A DNA stretch of 15,522 bases, taken from assembly GCA_028277295.1 (NCBI GenBank), contig JANQGN010000330.1, positions 1-15,522 on the forward strand, in the 5' to 3' direction. The stretch is from Rhodospira sp. (GTDB lineage: Bacteria; Pseudomonadota; Alphaproteobacteria; Rhodospirillales; Rhodospirillaceae). The position numbers were made by a program, and so were the translations under genes. The notes under the pieces are model-generated. The model did no database searches. It was not told where the DNA came from and saw nothing but the letters and a program-made list of their open reading frames with translations. Within the stretch, counting starts at the first letter, position 1. Each line of letters starts with the position of its first letter. Positions 9,201 through 15,506 of the stretch are shown in pieces.

Positions 9201-10749
9201 CGCCCGCGTACACGAGGTCGAAGGGCCGGGCGGGGCAGTTCTGCCCGGCTGGCCGCGCGCGGTCGGGCCAGTCGGCCGGGTCGATGCCGTTGGCCAGCGC
9301 CTGCCAGGGGCCGCCGCCATAGCGCTCGGCGAAGGTCGCCGCCATGCGCTCGCCGATGCCCAGGCGCGCGACCGCTCGACGGGCCAGCCAACGCAGGTCC
9401 TGGTCCCAGACCCCATGGGCGATGGGATCGGTCCGCGCCAGCAGCGCCGGCCAGTCGTCGAGCATGTGCAGGATCAGCGGCGTGCCCAGGCCGTGGATCA
9501 GGTCCATGGCCAGTGGGTGAGCGTGGGTGCGGGATGGCTGGGGCCGGTAGTACACGGCCTCCGGCGCGAAGGCCCGCGCGCGCGCCGCCGCCGTGGCGGC
9601 GTCCACGTCCTCCTCCGTCTGGCCGTCGGGGTGGTGTACCGTGAACCGGTCGGGCGCCGCGTCCGGGCAGACCGCCATCACCCGCCCGCCTCGCCAGGGG
9701 GCCATCAGGGCCGCCTTCATCTGGCCGCTGGCCGACAGCCCGCCCACCGGTGTCAGGTCCAGCACCAGCAGGCGCGGCGGCGGCGTTGCCCGTCCACCCA
9801 GCACCGCCGCGAGGGAACGCCGGGGCACCAGGTCCAGGCGCCCGCCCGGCGTGGCGTTGATCAGCCGCGCGCCCATGGCGCCGAGGACGTCCCGGGCCTG
9901 GGCGAGGGCGCGGCCCATGTTCTCCACCTGCGGATCGTGCCAGCGCTTGCCCTTGCCGAAGTAGTCAGGGTGGAAGTGATTGGGGTCGTCGCTGGCCATG
10001 TCCAGAACCCCGACACCGCTTCCATACGTGTCGGCGCGGGTTACATCGGCGGGCAGGCGGTAGTCCAGATCGATGCCCAGCAGGATGATCTCCCGCGCCC
10101 CCAGGTAGACGGCGAGCTGGATGCAGGTGAAGGCCACCGTGCATCCGGCGTAGGTGCGGTCGAGGGCGTCCAGGGAGACATCGAAGGTGGCCGGGTATCC
10201 GGGCCGGGGCCGGTGATCGAACCAGATCACCTCCGGCCCCTCGTCCAGGACATAGGCGAGATGGATGGGGAACAGCCCGGTGATGCCTGGGGGCAGGGCA
10301 TTGATCTCGGCGGCGCGGTCCTCGGCGACCAGGTGGTCCTCGACAACGTAGTAGGTGGGCCGAAAGCGCGTCTCGGGGAACGCCAGGAACAGGCTGTTCA
10401 CGCCCAAAGTGACCTCGCCGGCCAGGGCGTTCAGGTCCACGCGGCCGAGGCTGGGGCCATTGCCCAGGATGAAGACGCGCCGACCCTTGTGGCGGTCGCG
10501 CAGGGCGGCCAGGCGCGGGCGGTGCTCGGCCGCCCAGCGGCCCTCGTACAGCCCGATCACCCGGCGCAGCCCCGCCACGCGGTCGGGCGCAGACAGACGG
10601 TCGGTGGGCAGGAAAATGGGCGCGGCCACGGGATGGCGGCGGATCAGCGCCTGCTCCTCGGTCGCCAGGCACAAGGTGTCCTCGGCGCCCAGGGGGTCGA
10701 CGCGCTCGTTGCTTCGTAAAGCCGTCACGCCCGTCATGACCTCATCCAT
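6268..10749 (-). CDS. Giant fusion: MptE-like (DUF115) + GT-B glycosyltransferase + FkbM methyltransferase + TM/coiled coil + second methyltransferase
   Basis: One uninterrupted 1493-residue frame. Visible order: (a) about 85-315, MptE-like/DUF115 domain with VFILGNGPSL (92-101) and ILLGIDLDY (222-230), a fold shared with Maf flagellin glycosyltransferases; (b) about 325-700, GT-B glycosyltransferase with LVYAGAL (512-518) and IANTLPEALASGAAVLAHGP (611-630); only the second glutamate (E617) of the usual pair is present; (c) about 735-945, FkbM-type methyltransferase with LVDVGAHRGGF (741-751) and VDVLKVDTEGWD (844-855); (d) 966-1005, Pro-rich linker; (e) two hydrophobic helices, about 1027-1042 and 1047-1066; (f) about 1070-1238, charged Ala/Arg/Glu/Leu-rich helix, probably coiled coil; (g) about 1318-1488, class I methyltransferase with ALEVGVLFGVGLG (1323-1335), LLVLDGRHD (1419-1427) and LLRPGGLALIDDHG (1441-1454). 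First gene of the operon. The ATG at 10749 lacks a clear Shine-Dalgarno; ATG 10737 is an alternative. The combined function is not known to me. Confidence 0.88.
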   Translation of the reverse strand: MDEVMTGVTALRSNERVDPLGAEDTLCLATEEQALIRRHPVAAPIFLPTDRLSAPDRVAGLRRVIGLYEGRWAAEHRPRLAALRDRHKGRRVFILGNGPSLGRVDLNALAGEVTLGVNSLFLAFPETRFRPTYYVVEDHLVAEDRAAEINALPPGITGLFPIHLAYVLDEGPEVIWFDHRPRPGYPATFDVSLDALDRTYAGCTVAFTCIQLAVYLGAREIILLGIDLDYRLPADVTRADTYGSGVGVLDMASDDPNHFHPDYFGKGKRWHDPQVENMGRALAQARDVLGAMGARLINATPGGRLDLVPRRSLAAVLGGRATPPPRLLVLDLTPVGGLSASGQMKAALMAPWRGGRVMAVCPDAAPDRFTVHHPDGQTEEDVDAATAAARARAFAPEAVYYRPQPSRTHAHPLAMDLIHGLGTPLILHMLDDWPALLARTDPIAHGVWDQDLRWLARRAVARLGIGERMAATFAERYGGGPWQALANGIDPADWPDRARPAGQNCPARPFDLVYAGALCATMNRDAVAAVARAVNAANHAPAGPRVQFELRVLPPWMDAARDLAAGLAGVTVTAADDPDPAAYRARLTRADGVLVAAGFGEASRIHTHYSIANTLPEALASGAAVLAHGPADQATMAHLAAAGDVALMVTEPDPDTLRAALVRLAGDPGLAARLGARGRAHAQDTFALAPRQQWLEDLTRNASRARRVLSADHPRHDGARLNEATLMLALARFQTTAPGRLVDVGAHRGGFLAPFAEAGWSVLALEPESANQAALTARAAPWPAVTVERLALSDEPAKDAPVYTAPDSSGVATLSPFLDNHRESERVSVDTLTALLDRAGIDHVDVLKVDTEGWDLRVLLGLDWARWRPRLVLVEFENAKTLRLGHSMGDLVALLEGRGYTVLVSEWHPVVRYGARHDWRRLTGWPPGDDESLHDPDGWGNLIALDPDAGIPDDDALAAMVRAALTVEPRDEPEPAIPPRPAARPAPVTEPAPHPRPPPAAAPRDGRLARGLRLAHAMVTVLGGWRAPVALALIVSAAALPWLPPRLASLALALLTAGLLGLGAYGTVRAERLAGAAEDARKRALEARFKRHIGWVRGDMAALGDDLAARLRTVSQDMATQRATITAERTARETATKALEAALGGRLERTARGLAETVAGMRTDLSRENAARDAAWQAAIAEAERAAARGDHAVAADLRQALAEDRHRLTAALARLRGDLGDMSPGQRLDRLEDRLIRAGALGADRFQPFARALTDADIARLRTRWAPVLGLDPTDARALGHLAERLAALERLSGGRLACALPAAMLRALAARAAPGRETLRALEVGVLFGVGLGALAVAIEDQGRRPRLLGIDPLDGGAYGAPSDPVTGARVSPDSARRTLTRLGLPRRAVTLIRRSSGDPLAIARARRWAGPEGLGLLVLDGRHDRAGLAEDWSLYAPLLRPGGLALIDDHGAAAWPDVAPFVDAVAARTPGFVFLGAEWETAVLRREAIR
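6279..6284 (-). promoter_or_regulatory. Shine-Dalgarno GGGAGG for the radical SAM gene
   Basis: GGGAGG on the minus strand, seven bases before the GTG at 6271, inside the end of the giant gene. It supports the overlapping GTG rather than the ATG 36 bases further upstream. Confidence 0.7.
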
Positions 10750-10844
10750 TCTGGTTCACAGCCTCGGCGGATGATATAACCAATTTGGGTGTGTGGGCCA
10801 GGGCGATGCACGTTTTCTGCGGCGCCTCATGGAGGGCGGCCGGC
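10750..10844. promoter_or_regulatory. Divergent promoter region between the glycan operon and the Sel1 gene
   Basis: This 95-base gap separates two outward-facing genes and must hold, or lie close to, promoters for both. It has an AT-rich patch at 10771-10786 that stands out from the GC-rich surroundings. On the + strand TATAAC (10775-10780) could be a -10 element; TTCACA (10755-10760) resembles a -35 but the spacing of 14 is short. On the - strand TATATC, read leftwards from the same patch, could serve the operon. A shared patch would tie expression of the two units together. No operator-like palindrome is evident. Element positions are guesses; the region itself is a safe call. Confidence 0.4.
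10831..10836 (+). promoter_or_regulatory. Shine-Dalgarno GGAGGG deciding the Sel1 start
   Basis: GGAGGG sits eight bases before ATG 10845. The earlier in-frame starts (GTG 10785, ATG 10806) lack such a site and would put about 20 extra residues in front of the lipoprotein signal, so 10845 is preferred. Confidence 0.7.
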
Positions 10845-12956
10845 ATGGCGAACCCGGTTTTCTGGCGGCTTCGTGTCAAGGGTATCCTTCTCGGCGGCAT
10901 TGTCGCCGTTCCCCTCTTGATGGTCGGGGGATGTGGCGGCGCGCCCGACGGTTTCGTTGCCCGTGGACTGTCGGGACACCATTACCTCCAGGGCTCGCGC
11001 CACAAGCTGCAGGGTGACATCGACGCGGCGGCGGATGCCTGGGAGCGGGCGGCCGCCGCCGGTCACGTCAAGGCCCAATACCAGTTGGCGCACCTGCATG
11101 GCTCCGATCTGCTGGGGCCACGCGATCAGGAGGCGGCGCTCGCCGTGGCCCGCCCGGCGGCGGCGGCGGGCTATGCCCCGGCGGCGCACTACGTGGGCAT
11201 GTCGCTACTGTACGGGTGGGGCGGCGTCGATCGCGACCCGGCGGCGGCCGAGCCATACCTGCGCGAGGCGATGGCGGCGGATGTGGCGCGCGCCCGCGCG
11301 GATCTCGGCACCCTGCTGCTGCGCCGCGCCCAGGATCGGGCCGGAGAACCAGCGGGTCTGACGGCGGCCGCCGAGGGCTGGGCGTTGCTGGAGGCGGCGG
11401 CCGACGATGGCGAACCGCTGGCTCAACTGCGCCTGGGTGAGGCGCTGTTGGACGATTCCCATGGTCGCCGCGATCCCACGCGAGCCGCCGCCCTGCTGAC
11501 CGAGGCCCTGGACGGGGGCATTCTCGCCGCCGCCTTGCCCCTGGCCCGCCTGAAGCTCGCGCCCGGGCAGGGACGGCCCGTGGACCGCGCCGGGGCCGAG
11601 GCGCTGCTGGATCGGGTGGAACGCGAGGCGCCGCCGCATGTCCTGGTGGACCTGGGTCTCGCGCTGTTGGACGAGGACACGGAGGCCCCCTTGCCTGGTG
11701 GGGTGCTCAGGGCCCGCCAGGTGCTGGAGCGGGCCGCCGAGGCCGGCCGGACGCGGGCCCACACGGCCTTGGGCAAGCTGCTCGCCGAGGGCCGGCCTGG
11801 CGTGCTGCCGCCCAATCCGGCGGCGGCCGTGGCGCATCTGCGCGCCGCCGCCGAGGACGGCAATGGAGAGGCCACCCGCTACATGGGTTTGCTGCTGCGT
11901 GATCAGGGGCGCGCGGCCGAGGCCCTGGACTGGTTCACCAAGGCCGCCGCGCAGGGTCATGCCCAGGCCGCCGTGGAAGCGGCGCGCCTGCTGATCGCTC
12001 GTGGCGACGCGGCCTCGGTGGCGCGGGCCATCGCCCTGCTGCGGGCAGAGGCCGAGAAGCATGTACCGGCGGCCATCGAACTCGCGCGGCTGGCGCGGGA
12101 TGGCGTGCCCGGGGTGATGGCGGCGGATCAGGCGCGGGCGCGCCAGTGGCTGCGGCACGCCGTCGCGCATGGATCCGGCCCGGCGGCTGCCCAGGCGGCC
12201 ACCGACCTGGGGAGACTGCTGGTGCGGGGGCAGGGCGGGGCGGCCGATCCCCTGGCGGCGCGGACGCTCTGGGCGCGCGCGGCGGCGGATGGCCAGACCT
12301 GGGCGGCGCTGGAACTGGGCCGCCTGTACGAGCGGGGCGCGGCGCCCGTCATGGCGCCCGATCCGGCGCGGGCGCGGCACTGGTACCGGATCGCGGCGGC
12401 CGGCGATCTGGCCCAGGCCCACACCGCCCTGGGGCGGCTGGCGGTGGCCCAGGGTCAAGGGGTTGAGTCGGTCCGGCGGGCCTTTGGTCACTTCTCGCGG
12501 GCGGCCGCGTTGGGGCACGCCTGGGCGCTCTACGAGGCCGGCAAGGTGGCGGAGACGGGGGGCGCCGGCCTGGCCGGCGATCCGGGGACCGCCCTGGCCT
12601 GGTACCAGCAGGCGGCGGCGCGGGGCGTGGACGCGGCGCATGGCGCGATGGCCAGCCTCTACGAGCGTGGCCTCGGGGTGGCGCGCGATCCGGTTCGCGC
12701 GCTGGCGCTCTATCGGGTGGGGGCCGAGGCCGGCAACGCCTGGGCCGCCTACAAGGTCGGCCGTGCCCTGGCCGAGGGGCGCGGCACCCCGGCCGATCCC
12801 GTCGCCGCGCGCGCCTGGTTGGCGCGTGCCCGCGCCGAGGGGGTGACGCAGGCGGCCACGGCGCTGGACCGCCTTGACGCGGCGACGGCCGCCGAGGCCG
12901 GGGCGGGCGGCAGCCTGCGCATCACCATCCGTCCGTTGGAGGGCGGCGCGCCGTGA
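10845..12956 (+). CDS. Sel1-repeat (TPR-like) lipoprotein
   Basis: Predicted 703-residue envelope lipoprotein. The signal has basic residues (R8, R10, K12), a hydrophobic core (14-27) and lipobox VGGC with the acylated cysteine at C30. The rest is almost entirely Sel1-like repeats of about 36 residues, each ending in patterns such as AAAAGHVKAQYQLAHLHGS (69-87), AAEDGNGEATRYMGLLL (335-351), AAADGQTWAALELGRLYERG (479-498) and AAARGVDAAHGAMASLYERG (590-609). Sel1 repeats form alpha/alpha solenoids that bind proteins. AlgK, an outer-membrane alginate-export lipoprotein, is the closest functional analogy in a glycan setting. The C-terminus (689-703) is a short non-repeat beta-like tail, SLRITIRPLEGGAP. 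The gene is transcribed away from the glycan operon across a 95-base gap and converges on the TetR gene. The lipoprotein and repeat assignments are visible; the AlgK-like role is inference. Confidence 0.9.
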   Translation: MANPVFWRLRVKGILLGGIVAVPLLMVGGCGGAPDGFVARGLSGHHYLQGSRHKLQGDIDAAADAWERAAAAGHVKAQYQLAHLHGSDLLGPRDQEAALAVARPAAAAGYAPAAHYVGMSLLYGWGGVDRDPAAAEPYLREAMAADVARARADLGTLLLRRAQDRAGEPAGLTAAAEGWALLEAAADDGEPLAQLRLGEALLDDSHGRRDPTRAAALLTEALDGGILAAALPLARLKLAPGQGRPVDRAGAEALLDRVEREAPPHVLVDLGLALLDEDTEAPLPGGVLRARQVLERAAEAGRTRAHTALGKLLAEGRPGVLPPNPAAAVAHLRAAAEDGNGEATRYMGLLLRDQGRAAEALDWFTKAAAQGHAQAAVEAARLLIARGDAASVARAIALLRAEAEKHVPAAIELARLARDGVPGVMAADQARARQWLRHAVAHGSGPAAAQAATDLGRLLVRGQGGAADPLAARTLWARAAADGQTWAALELGRLYERGAAPVMAPDPARARHWYRIAAAGDLAQAHTALGRLAVAQGQGVESVRRAFGHFSRAAALGHAWALYEAGKVAETGGAGLAGDPGTALAWYQQAAARGVDAAHGAMASLYERGLGVARDPVRALALYRVGAEAGNAWAAYKVGRALAEGRGTPADPVAARAWLARARAEGVTQAATALDRLDAATAAEAGAGGSLRITIRPLEGGAP

Positions 12957-13006
12957 AGCGCTGGCGGCCGGACCGCGTTCGACACGCCGCCAGAGCGGGC
13001 CGGCGC

Positions 13007-13025
13007 GGGGAGCCTGTGGCTTCTC
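13007..13025 (+). terminator. Possible hairpin terminator after the Sel1 gene
   Basis: GGGGAGCC (13007-13014), loop TGT, then GGCTTCTC (13018-13025) can form an eight-pair stem in + strand RNA, two of the pairs being G-U. It lies between two convergent genes, where a terminator is expected, but no T run follows. A second, weaker hairpin (TGGCGGC 12962-12968 with GCCGCCA 12986-12992) lies just upstream. Neither is a textbook intrinsic terminator. Confidence 0.3.
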
Positions 13026-13035
13026 CGGACGCGGC

Positions 13036-13647
13036 TTACCGGCCCCGACCGAGCAGAATCGCGGCGATCCGGTCCTTCAGTTGTTCGGCCTCGACGGCGT
13101 CGGCGCTGGGGGCCAGCAGGTTCTGGCCGAACACGTAGGCATAGAACAGGCGTGCGCGCGCCTGAGCCTCGTCGGCGTCCAGGCCCAGGGCCTCGAACAG
13201 CGGCACCACCCGGCGCAGGCGCTCGCGATCGACGGCGGCGACCGCCGAAGCCGCCTGGGAGTCGTGGCGAGCCCAGTCGCGCACGGCCATCTCGATGGCC
13301 GCCCCGCGCGGGTTGGGATGGTTCAGGTAGCGCGCCAGCAGGCGCCGCAACACGGCCTCGGCGTCCTCGCCCGGCGCCGGTTCGGCGTGACGGGTGATGA
13401 CGTCGGCGCGGCCATCGCGCCACCGGGCTAGCATCACCGCCAGGAGATCGGCGCGGTCCTTGAAATGCCAGTAAAAACCGCCCTTGGTCACCTTGAGGCG
13501 CCGGGCCAGGGGTTCGACGCGCACGTTGTCCATGCCGCCCTCGGCCAGCATGGCGAAGGCGGCTTCAAGCCAGGCGTCTCGGTGTGTCTTGGCTTCGCGC
13601 AGGGGACGGACCCATTGGTCTGAGGGTGGCGGAGAGCGGATAATCAA
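13036..13647 (-). CDS. TetR/AcrR-family transcriptional regulator
   Basis: Predicted 203-residue repressor-type DNA-binding protein. Residues about 23-69 form the TetR helix-turn-helix: AWLEAAFAMLAEGGMDNVRV, then LARRLKVTKGGFYWHFKDRADLL (48-70), with the recognition helix around TKGGFYWHFK as is typical of the family. The C-terminal part (about 95-200) is a variable helical ligand and dimer domain with no readable ligand. Length is normal for the family. The start is TTG at 13647 with only a weak GGGCGGG upstream; no ATG or GTG lies before the HTH, so TTG is the best choice. The gene ends 79 bases from the convergent Sel1 stop. Its divergent neighbour fliO is 463 bases away across a repeat, so the usual 'represses the divergent neighbour' rule gives no clear target. 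Family secure, target unknown. Confidence 0.9.
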   Translation of the reverse strand: MIIRSPPPSDQWVRPLREAKTHRDAWLEAAFAMLAEGGMDNVRVEPLARRLKVTKGGFYWHFKDRADLLAVMLARWRDGRADVITRHAEPAPGEDAEAVLRRLLARYLNHPNPRGAAIEMAVRDWARHDSQAASAVAAVDRERLRRVVPLFEALGLDADEAQARARLFYAYVFGQNLLAPSADAVEAEQLKDRIAAILLGRGR

Positions 13648-14110
13648 ACCCGCCCACGGTATCGGCGGACACCTTGGAGCGGCGGGAAAGAGCGCAAGTT
13701 AGCCCGAAAGCCCGCACGAGGAAACAGGGGGCTTGGGCGGGTCCAGGGCTCCGAACTCGGATGGACGATCGTTCATGACGTTCGATCCGAGAGGGTCAGG
13801 ACCATCGATGGAGATCCTTCGGTCGCTCCGCTTCCTCAGGATGAAGCACTTAAAAAGTGAAAGTCCTCATCCTGAGCGTCCGCAGGACGCGAAGGATCTC
13901 CCTCGGACCCATGGACCCTTACAGACCGGTCATCCGAGTTCGGAGCCTTGTTGGGCGGGTTCGGAGCCCTTGGGGAGAGGGTGCTCCATCCCCAGCGTCC
14001 ATACGAGACGGCCATTAAGCCAAAGTTAGGCGATGCGGTGCTATCCAGGCCCGTCGCCGGGCGGATCCGCCGCCAGACCGCGCCGTCCCGACGGGTTGGG
14101 ATCCGCCACC
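13648..14110. other. Intergenic region between the TetR gene and fliO
   Basis: I see no convincing gene in these 463 bases. Short frames here lack family features and disagree with the surrounding codon pattern. The stretch contains the nested inverted repeat at 13747-13947 and short direct repeats: TTGGGCGGGT at 13733-13742 and 13951-13960, and GTTCGGAGCC at 13938-13947 and 13959-13968. Promoters for both the TetR gene and fliO should lie here, but I cannot place them with confidence. Confidence 0.6.
13747..13947. repeat. Composite nested inverted repeat (~200 bp palindromic element)
   Basis: Arms match in several nested steps. Outer: GGCTCCGAACTCGGATG (13747-13763) with CATCCGAGTTCGGAGCC (13931-13947), 17 of 17. 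Middle: GGAGATCCTTCG (13810-13821) with CGAAGGATCTCC (13890-13901), 12 of 12. Inner: CTCAGGATGA (13835-13844) with TCATCCTGAG (13867-13876), 10 of 10. Apex: CACTT (13847-13851) with AAGTG (13855-13859). A side hairpin GCGTCC-GCA-GGACGC sits at 13876-13890. The middle and inner arms resemble an intergenic palindromic repeat common in many proteobacterial genomes (from memory). The apex is unusually AT-rich for this window. It is probably a non-coding repeat, possibly one unit inserted within another. Confidence 0.85.
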
Positions 14111-14494
14111 ATGGACATGGAAAGTTATCTCCGCTTTGTGCTTTCGCTGGGTTTGGTGATTGGTCTGATCCTGCTGATGGCGGTGGGCGTGCGGCGATGG
14201 GGCGCGAGACTGGGCATGCCCGGGGTGGTCGGCGCGCGCGAGCGGCGCCTGAGGGTGGTCGAGGCGGCGGTGGTCGACACCCGCCGCCGTCTGGTGCTGG
14301 TGCGGCGGGACGACACCGAGCATCTGCTTCTGGTGGGCGGCATGACCGACGTGGTGGTGGAGCAGGGCATCCGTGCCCCACCCTCGGCCCCGCCGCCGAA
14401 GGGCGCCGGGCCGCCGGGTTCGTTCCGCTCGGTCCTGGGCCGGCAGGATGGCACAGCGAAGGGAAGCGCGGCCGGGGATGAGACAAGCCAGTGA
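14111..14494 (+). CDS. fliO: Flagellar biosynthesis protein FliO
   Basis: Predicted 127-residue FliO, a small membrane protein that helps assemble FliP into the flagellar type III export gate. One membrane helix (about 6-28) is followed by the conserved cytoplasmic FliO core: LRVVEAAVVDTRRRLVLVRR (47-66), then EHLLLVGGMTDVVVEQGI (70-87). The tail after residue 88 is Pro/Gly/Ser-rich and variable, as is common in this family. The start is ATG 14111, placed six residues before the hydrophobic helix, with TTGGGA nine bases upstream; ATG 14117 (residue 3) is an equally short alternative. fliP follows directly, the usual order in flagellar operons. Identification rests on the core motif plus the fliP neighbour. 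Confidence 0.88.
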   Translation: MDMESYLRFVLSLGLVIGLILLMAVGVRRWGARLGMPGVVGARERRLRVVEAAVVDTRRRLVLVRRDDTEHLLLVGGMTDVVVEQGIRAPPSAPPPKGAGPPGSFRSVLGRQDGTAKGSAAGDETSQ

Positions 14495-14498
14495 GACG

Positions 14499-15326
14499 AT
14501 GAGACCCGCGCGGCCGGGGCGCGCCCGGCGGGCGATGCGGCGAGGCTTGGGTCTGGCGGGCGCGGTGTTCGGGATGCTACTGGCCGGAGGGCTGATCCTG
14601 CTGGCGGCTCCGGCCGTGGCGCAGACCTTCAGCCTGGACTTGGGCAGCGGCGACGGCACGGTTGCCGGGCGGGTGATCCAACTGGTGGCCCTGATCACGG
14701 TGCTGTCGGTGGCGCCCAGCATTGTGCTGATGACCACCTCGTTCACACGCATCGTGGTGGTGTTCTCCATTCTGCGCCATGCGATGGGCACCCAGACCAC
14801 GCCCCCGAACATGGTGTTGATCAGCCTGGCCATGTTCATGACCGCCTTCATCATGGCGCCGACCATTCAGGAGTCGTGGGACGCCGGCATCGCGCCCCTG
14901 ATCAACGAGGAGATCGACGAGTTCGAGGCCTTCGAGCGGGCGGTCGAGCCGCTGCGGGCGTTCATGCTGCGCCACACGCGCGCGAAAGACCTGGAACTGA
15001 TGCTGACCCTCTCGGAGGCGCCCGCCGAGACCACGGCGGAGGAGGCGTCGCTCGCCGCCATTGTGCCAGCCTTCATGATCAGCGAGTTGCGGCGCGCCTT
15101 CGAGATCGGCTTTCTGATCTACGTGCCCTTCATCGTCATCGACATGGTGATTGCCTCGGTGCTCATGTCCATGGGCATGATGATGCTGCCGCCGATGATG
15201 CTGGCGCTGCCGTTCAAGCTTGTGTTCTTCGTTCTGGTGGATGGCTGGTACCTGGTGGTTGGCAGCCTGGTGCAGAGCTTCGGCGAGGGCGGGACCGTGG
15301 TCATTGGCCCTGGCGGGGGGGGATAG
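14499..15326 (+). CDS. fliP: Flagellar type III export gate protein FliP
   Basis: Predicted 275-residue FliP, which forms the FliP5-FliQ4-FliR1 export gate at the centre of the flagellar basal body. A signal peptide (hydrophobic 17-38, cleavage likely after AVA at 41) is typical of FliP. The signature regions are clear: VLSVAPSIVLMTTSFTRIVV (68-87), RHAMGTQTTPPNMVLISLAM (93-112), and PAFMISELRRAFEIGFLIYV (190-209), followed by VIASVLMSMGMMMLPP (217-232) and LPFKLVFFVLVDGW (237-250). A glycine-rich tail ends the protein. Start choice: ATG 14499 lies four bases after the fliO stop. ATG 14478 would overlap fliO by 17 bases, and ATG 14535 would give a shorter signal region. No site has a strong Shine-Dalgarno, so coupling to fliO is likely. 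Identity is certain; the exact start is not. Confidence 0.95.
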   Translation: MRPARPGRARRAMRRGLGLAGAVFGMLLAGGLILLAAPAVAQTFSLDLGSGDGTVAGRVIQLVALITVLSVAPSIVLMTTSFTRIVVVFSILRHAMGTQTTPPNMVLISLAMFMTAFIMAPTIQESWDAGIAPLINEEIDEFEAFERAVEPLRAFMLRHTRAKDLELMLTLSEAPAETTAEEASLAAIVPAFMISELRRAFEIGFLIYVPFIVIDMVIASVLMSMGMMMLPPMMLALPFKLVFFVLVDGWYLVVGSLVQSFGEGGTVVIGPGGGG

Positions 15327-15337
15327 GGTCTTACACC
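15327..15337 (+). repeat. 11-bp direct repeat GGTCTTACACC, left copy
   Basis: GGTCTTACACC follows the fliP stop directly and recurs at 15504-15514, bracketing the palindromic element. It could be a target duplication of an inserted mobile repeat or part of a repeat family. The second copy is near the window edge, so its outer context is not visible. Confidence 0.6.
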
Positions 15338-15506
15338 AACGGCACCAGACGTTGACTCTTGCGGTGACGCGTAGGGTGCGCTCGACCGCCATGACATGGC
15401 GGGCAGCGCACCGCCTCGAGGTGGCATGGTGCGCTGCGCCTTACGGCGCGAGCGCACCCTACGCGATACACGTTGCCAGAGACGGTCAAGGTCTGATGCC
15501 GCTGGT
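15335..15506. repeat. Palindromic intergenic repeat with cloverleaf-like core
   Basis: Outer arms ACCAACGGCACCAGAC (15335-15350) and GTCTGATGCCGCTGGT (15491-15506) match 14 of 16. A perfect 17-bp stem follows: CGCGTAGGGTGCGCTCG (15368-15384) with CGAGCGCACCCTACGCG (15449-15465). Inside it are three hairpins: CCGCCATG (15386-15393) with CATGGCGG (15395-15402); GCAGCGCACC (15403-15412) with GGTGCGCTGC (15428-15437); and GCGCC-TTAC-GGCGC (15436-15449). The GTAGGGTGCGC core resembles widespread bacterial intergenic palindromes (from memory). It is not a tRNA. It may also act as a transcription end for fliP. Confidence 0.85.

Noticed and set aside
9133..10719. 528-codon open frame on the + strand
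   Set aside because: It is antisense to the MptE-like and GT domains, with a Gly/Val/His/Gln-rich product and no family features.
11205..12641. 478-codon open frame on the - strand
   Set aside because: It mirrors the Sel1 repeats. The repetitive GC-rich DNA keeps the reverse frame open; the product is Arg/Gln/Gly-rich with no signal or domain.
12953..13138. 61-codon GTG frame overlapping the Sel1 stop (GTGA)
   Set aside because: The overlap resembles the operon junctions. However, the product is Arg/Ala/Ser-rich without motif, and its 3' half is antisense to the TetR C-terminus.
13747..13947. CRISPR array or insertion sequence
   Set aside because: Arms are inverted and occur once each, with no regular spacers. 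The interval is too short for, and lacks, a transposase gene.
15368..15465. Cloverleaf fold as a tRNA gene
   Set aside because: The acceptor-like stem is 17 bp, far beyond the 7 bp of a tRNA. There is no GTTC T-loop or proper anticodon arm, and the sequence matches palindromic-repeat style.
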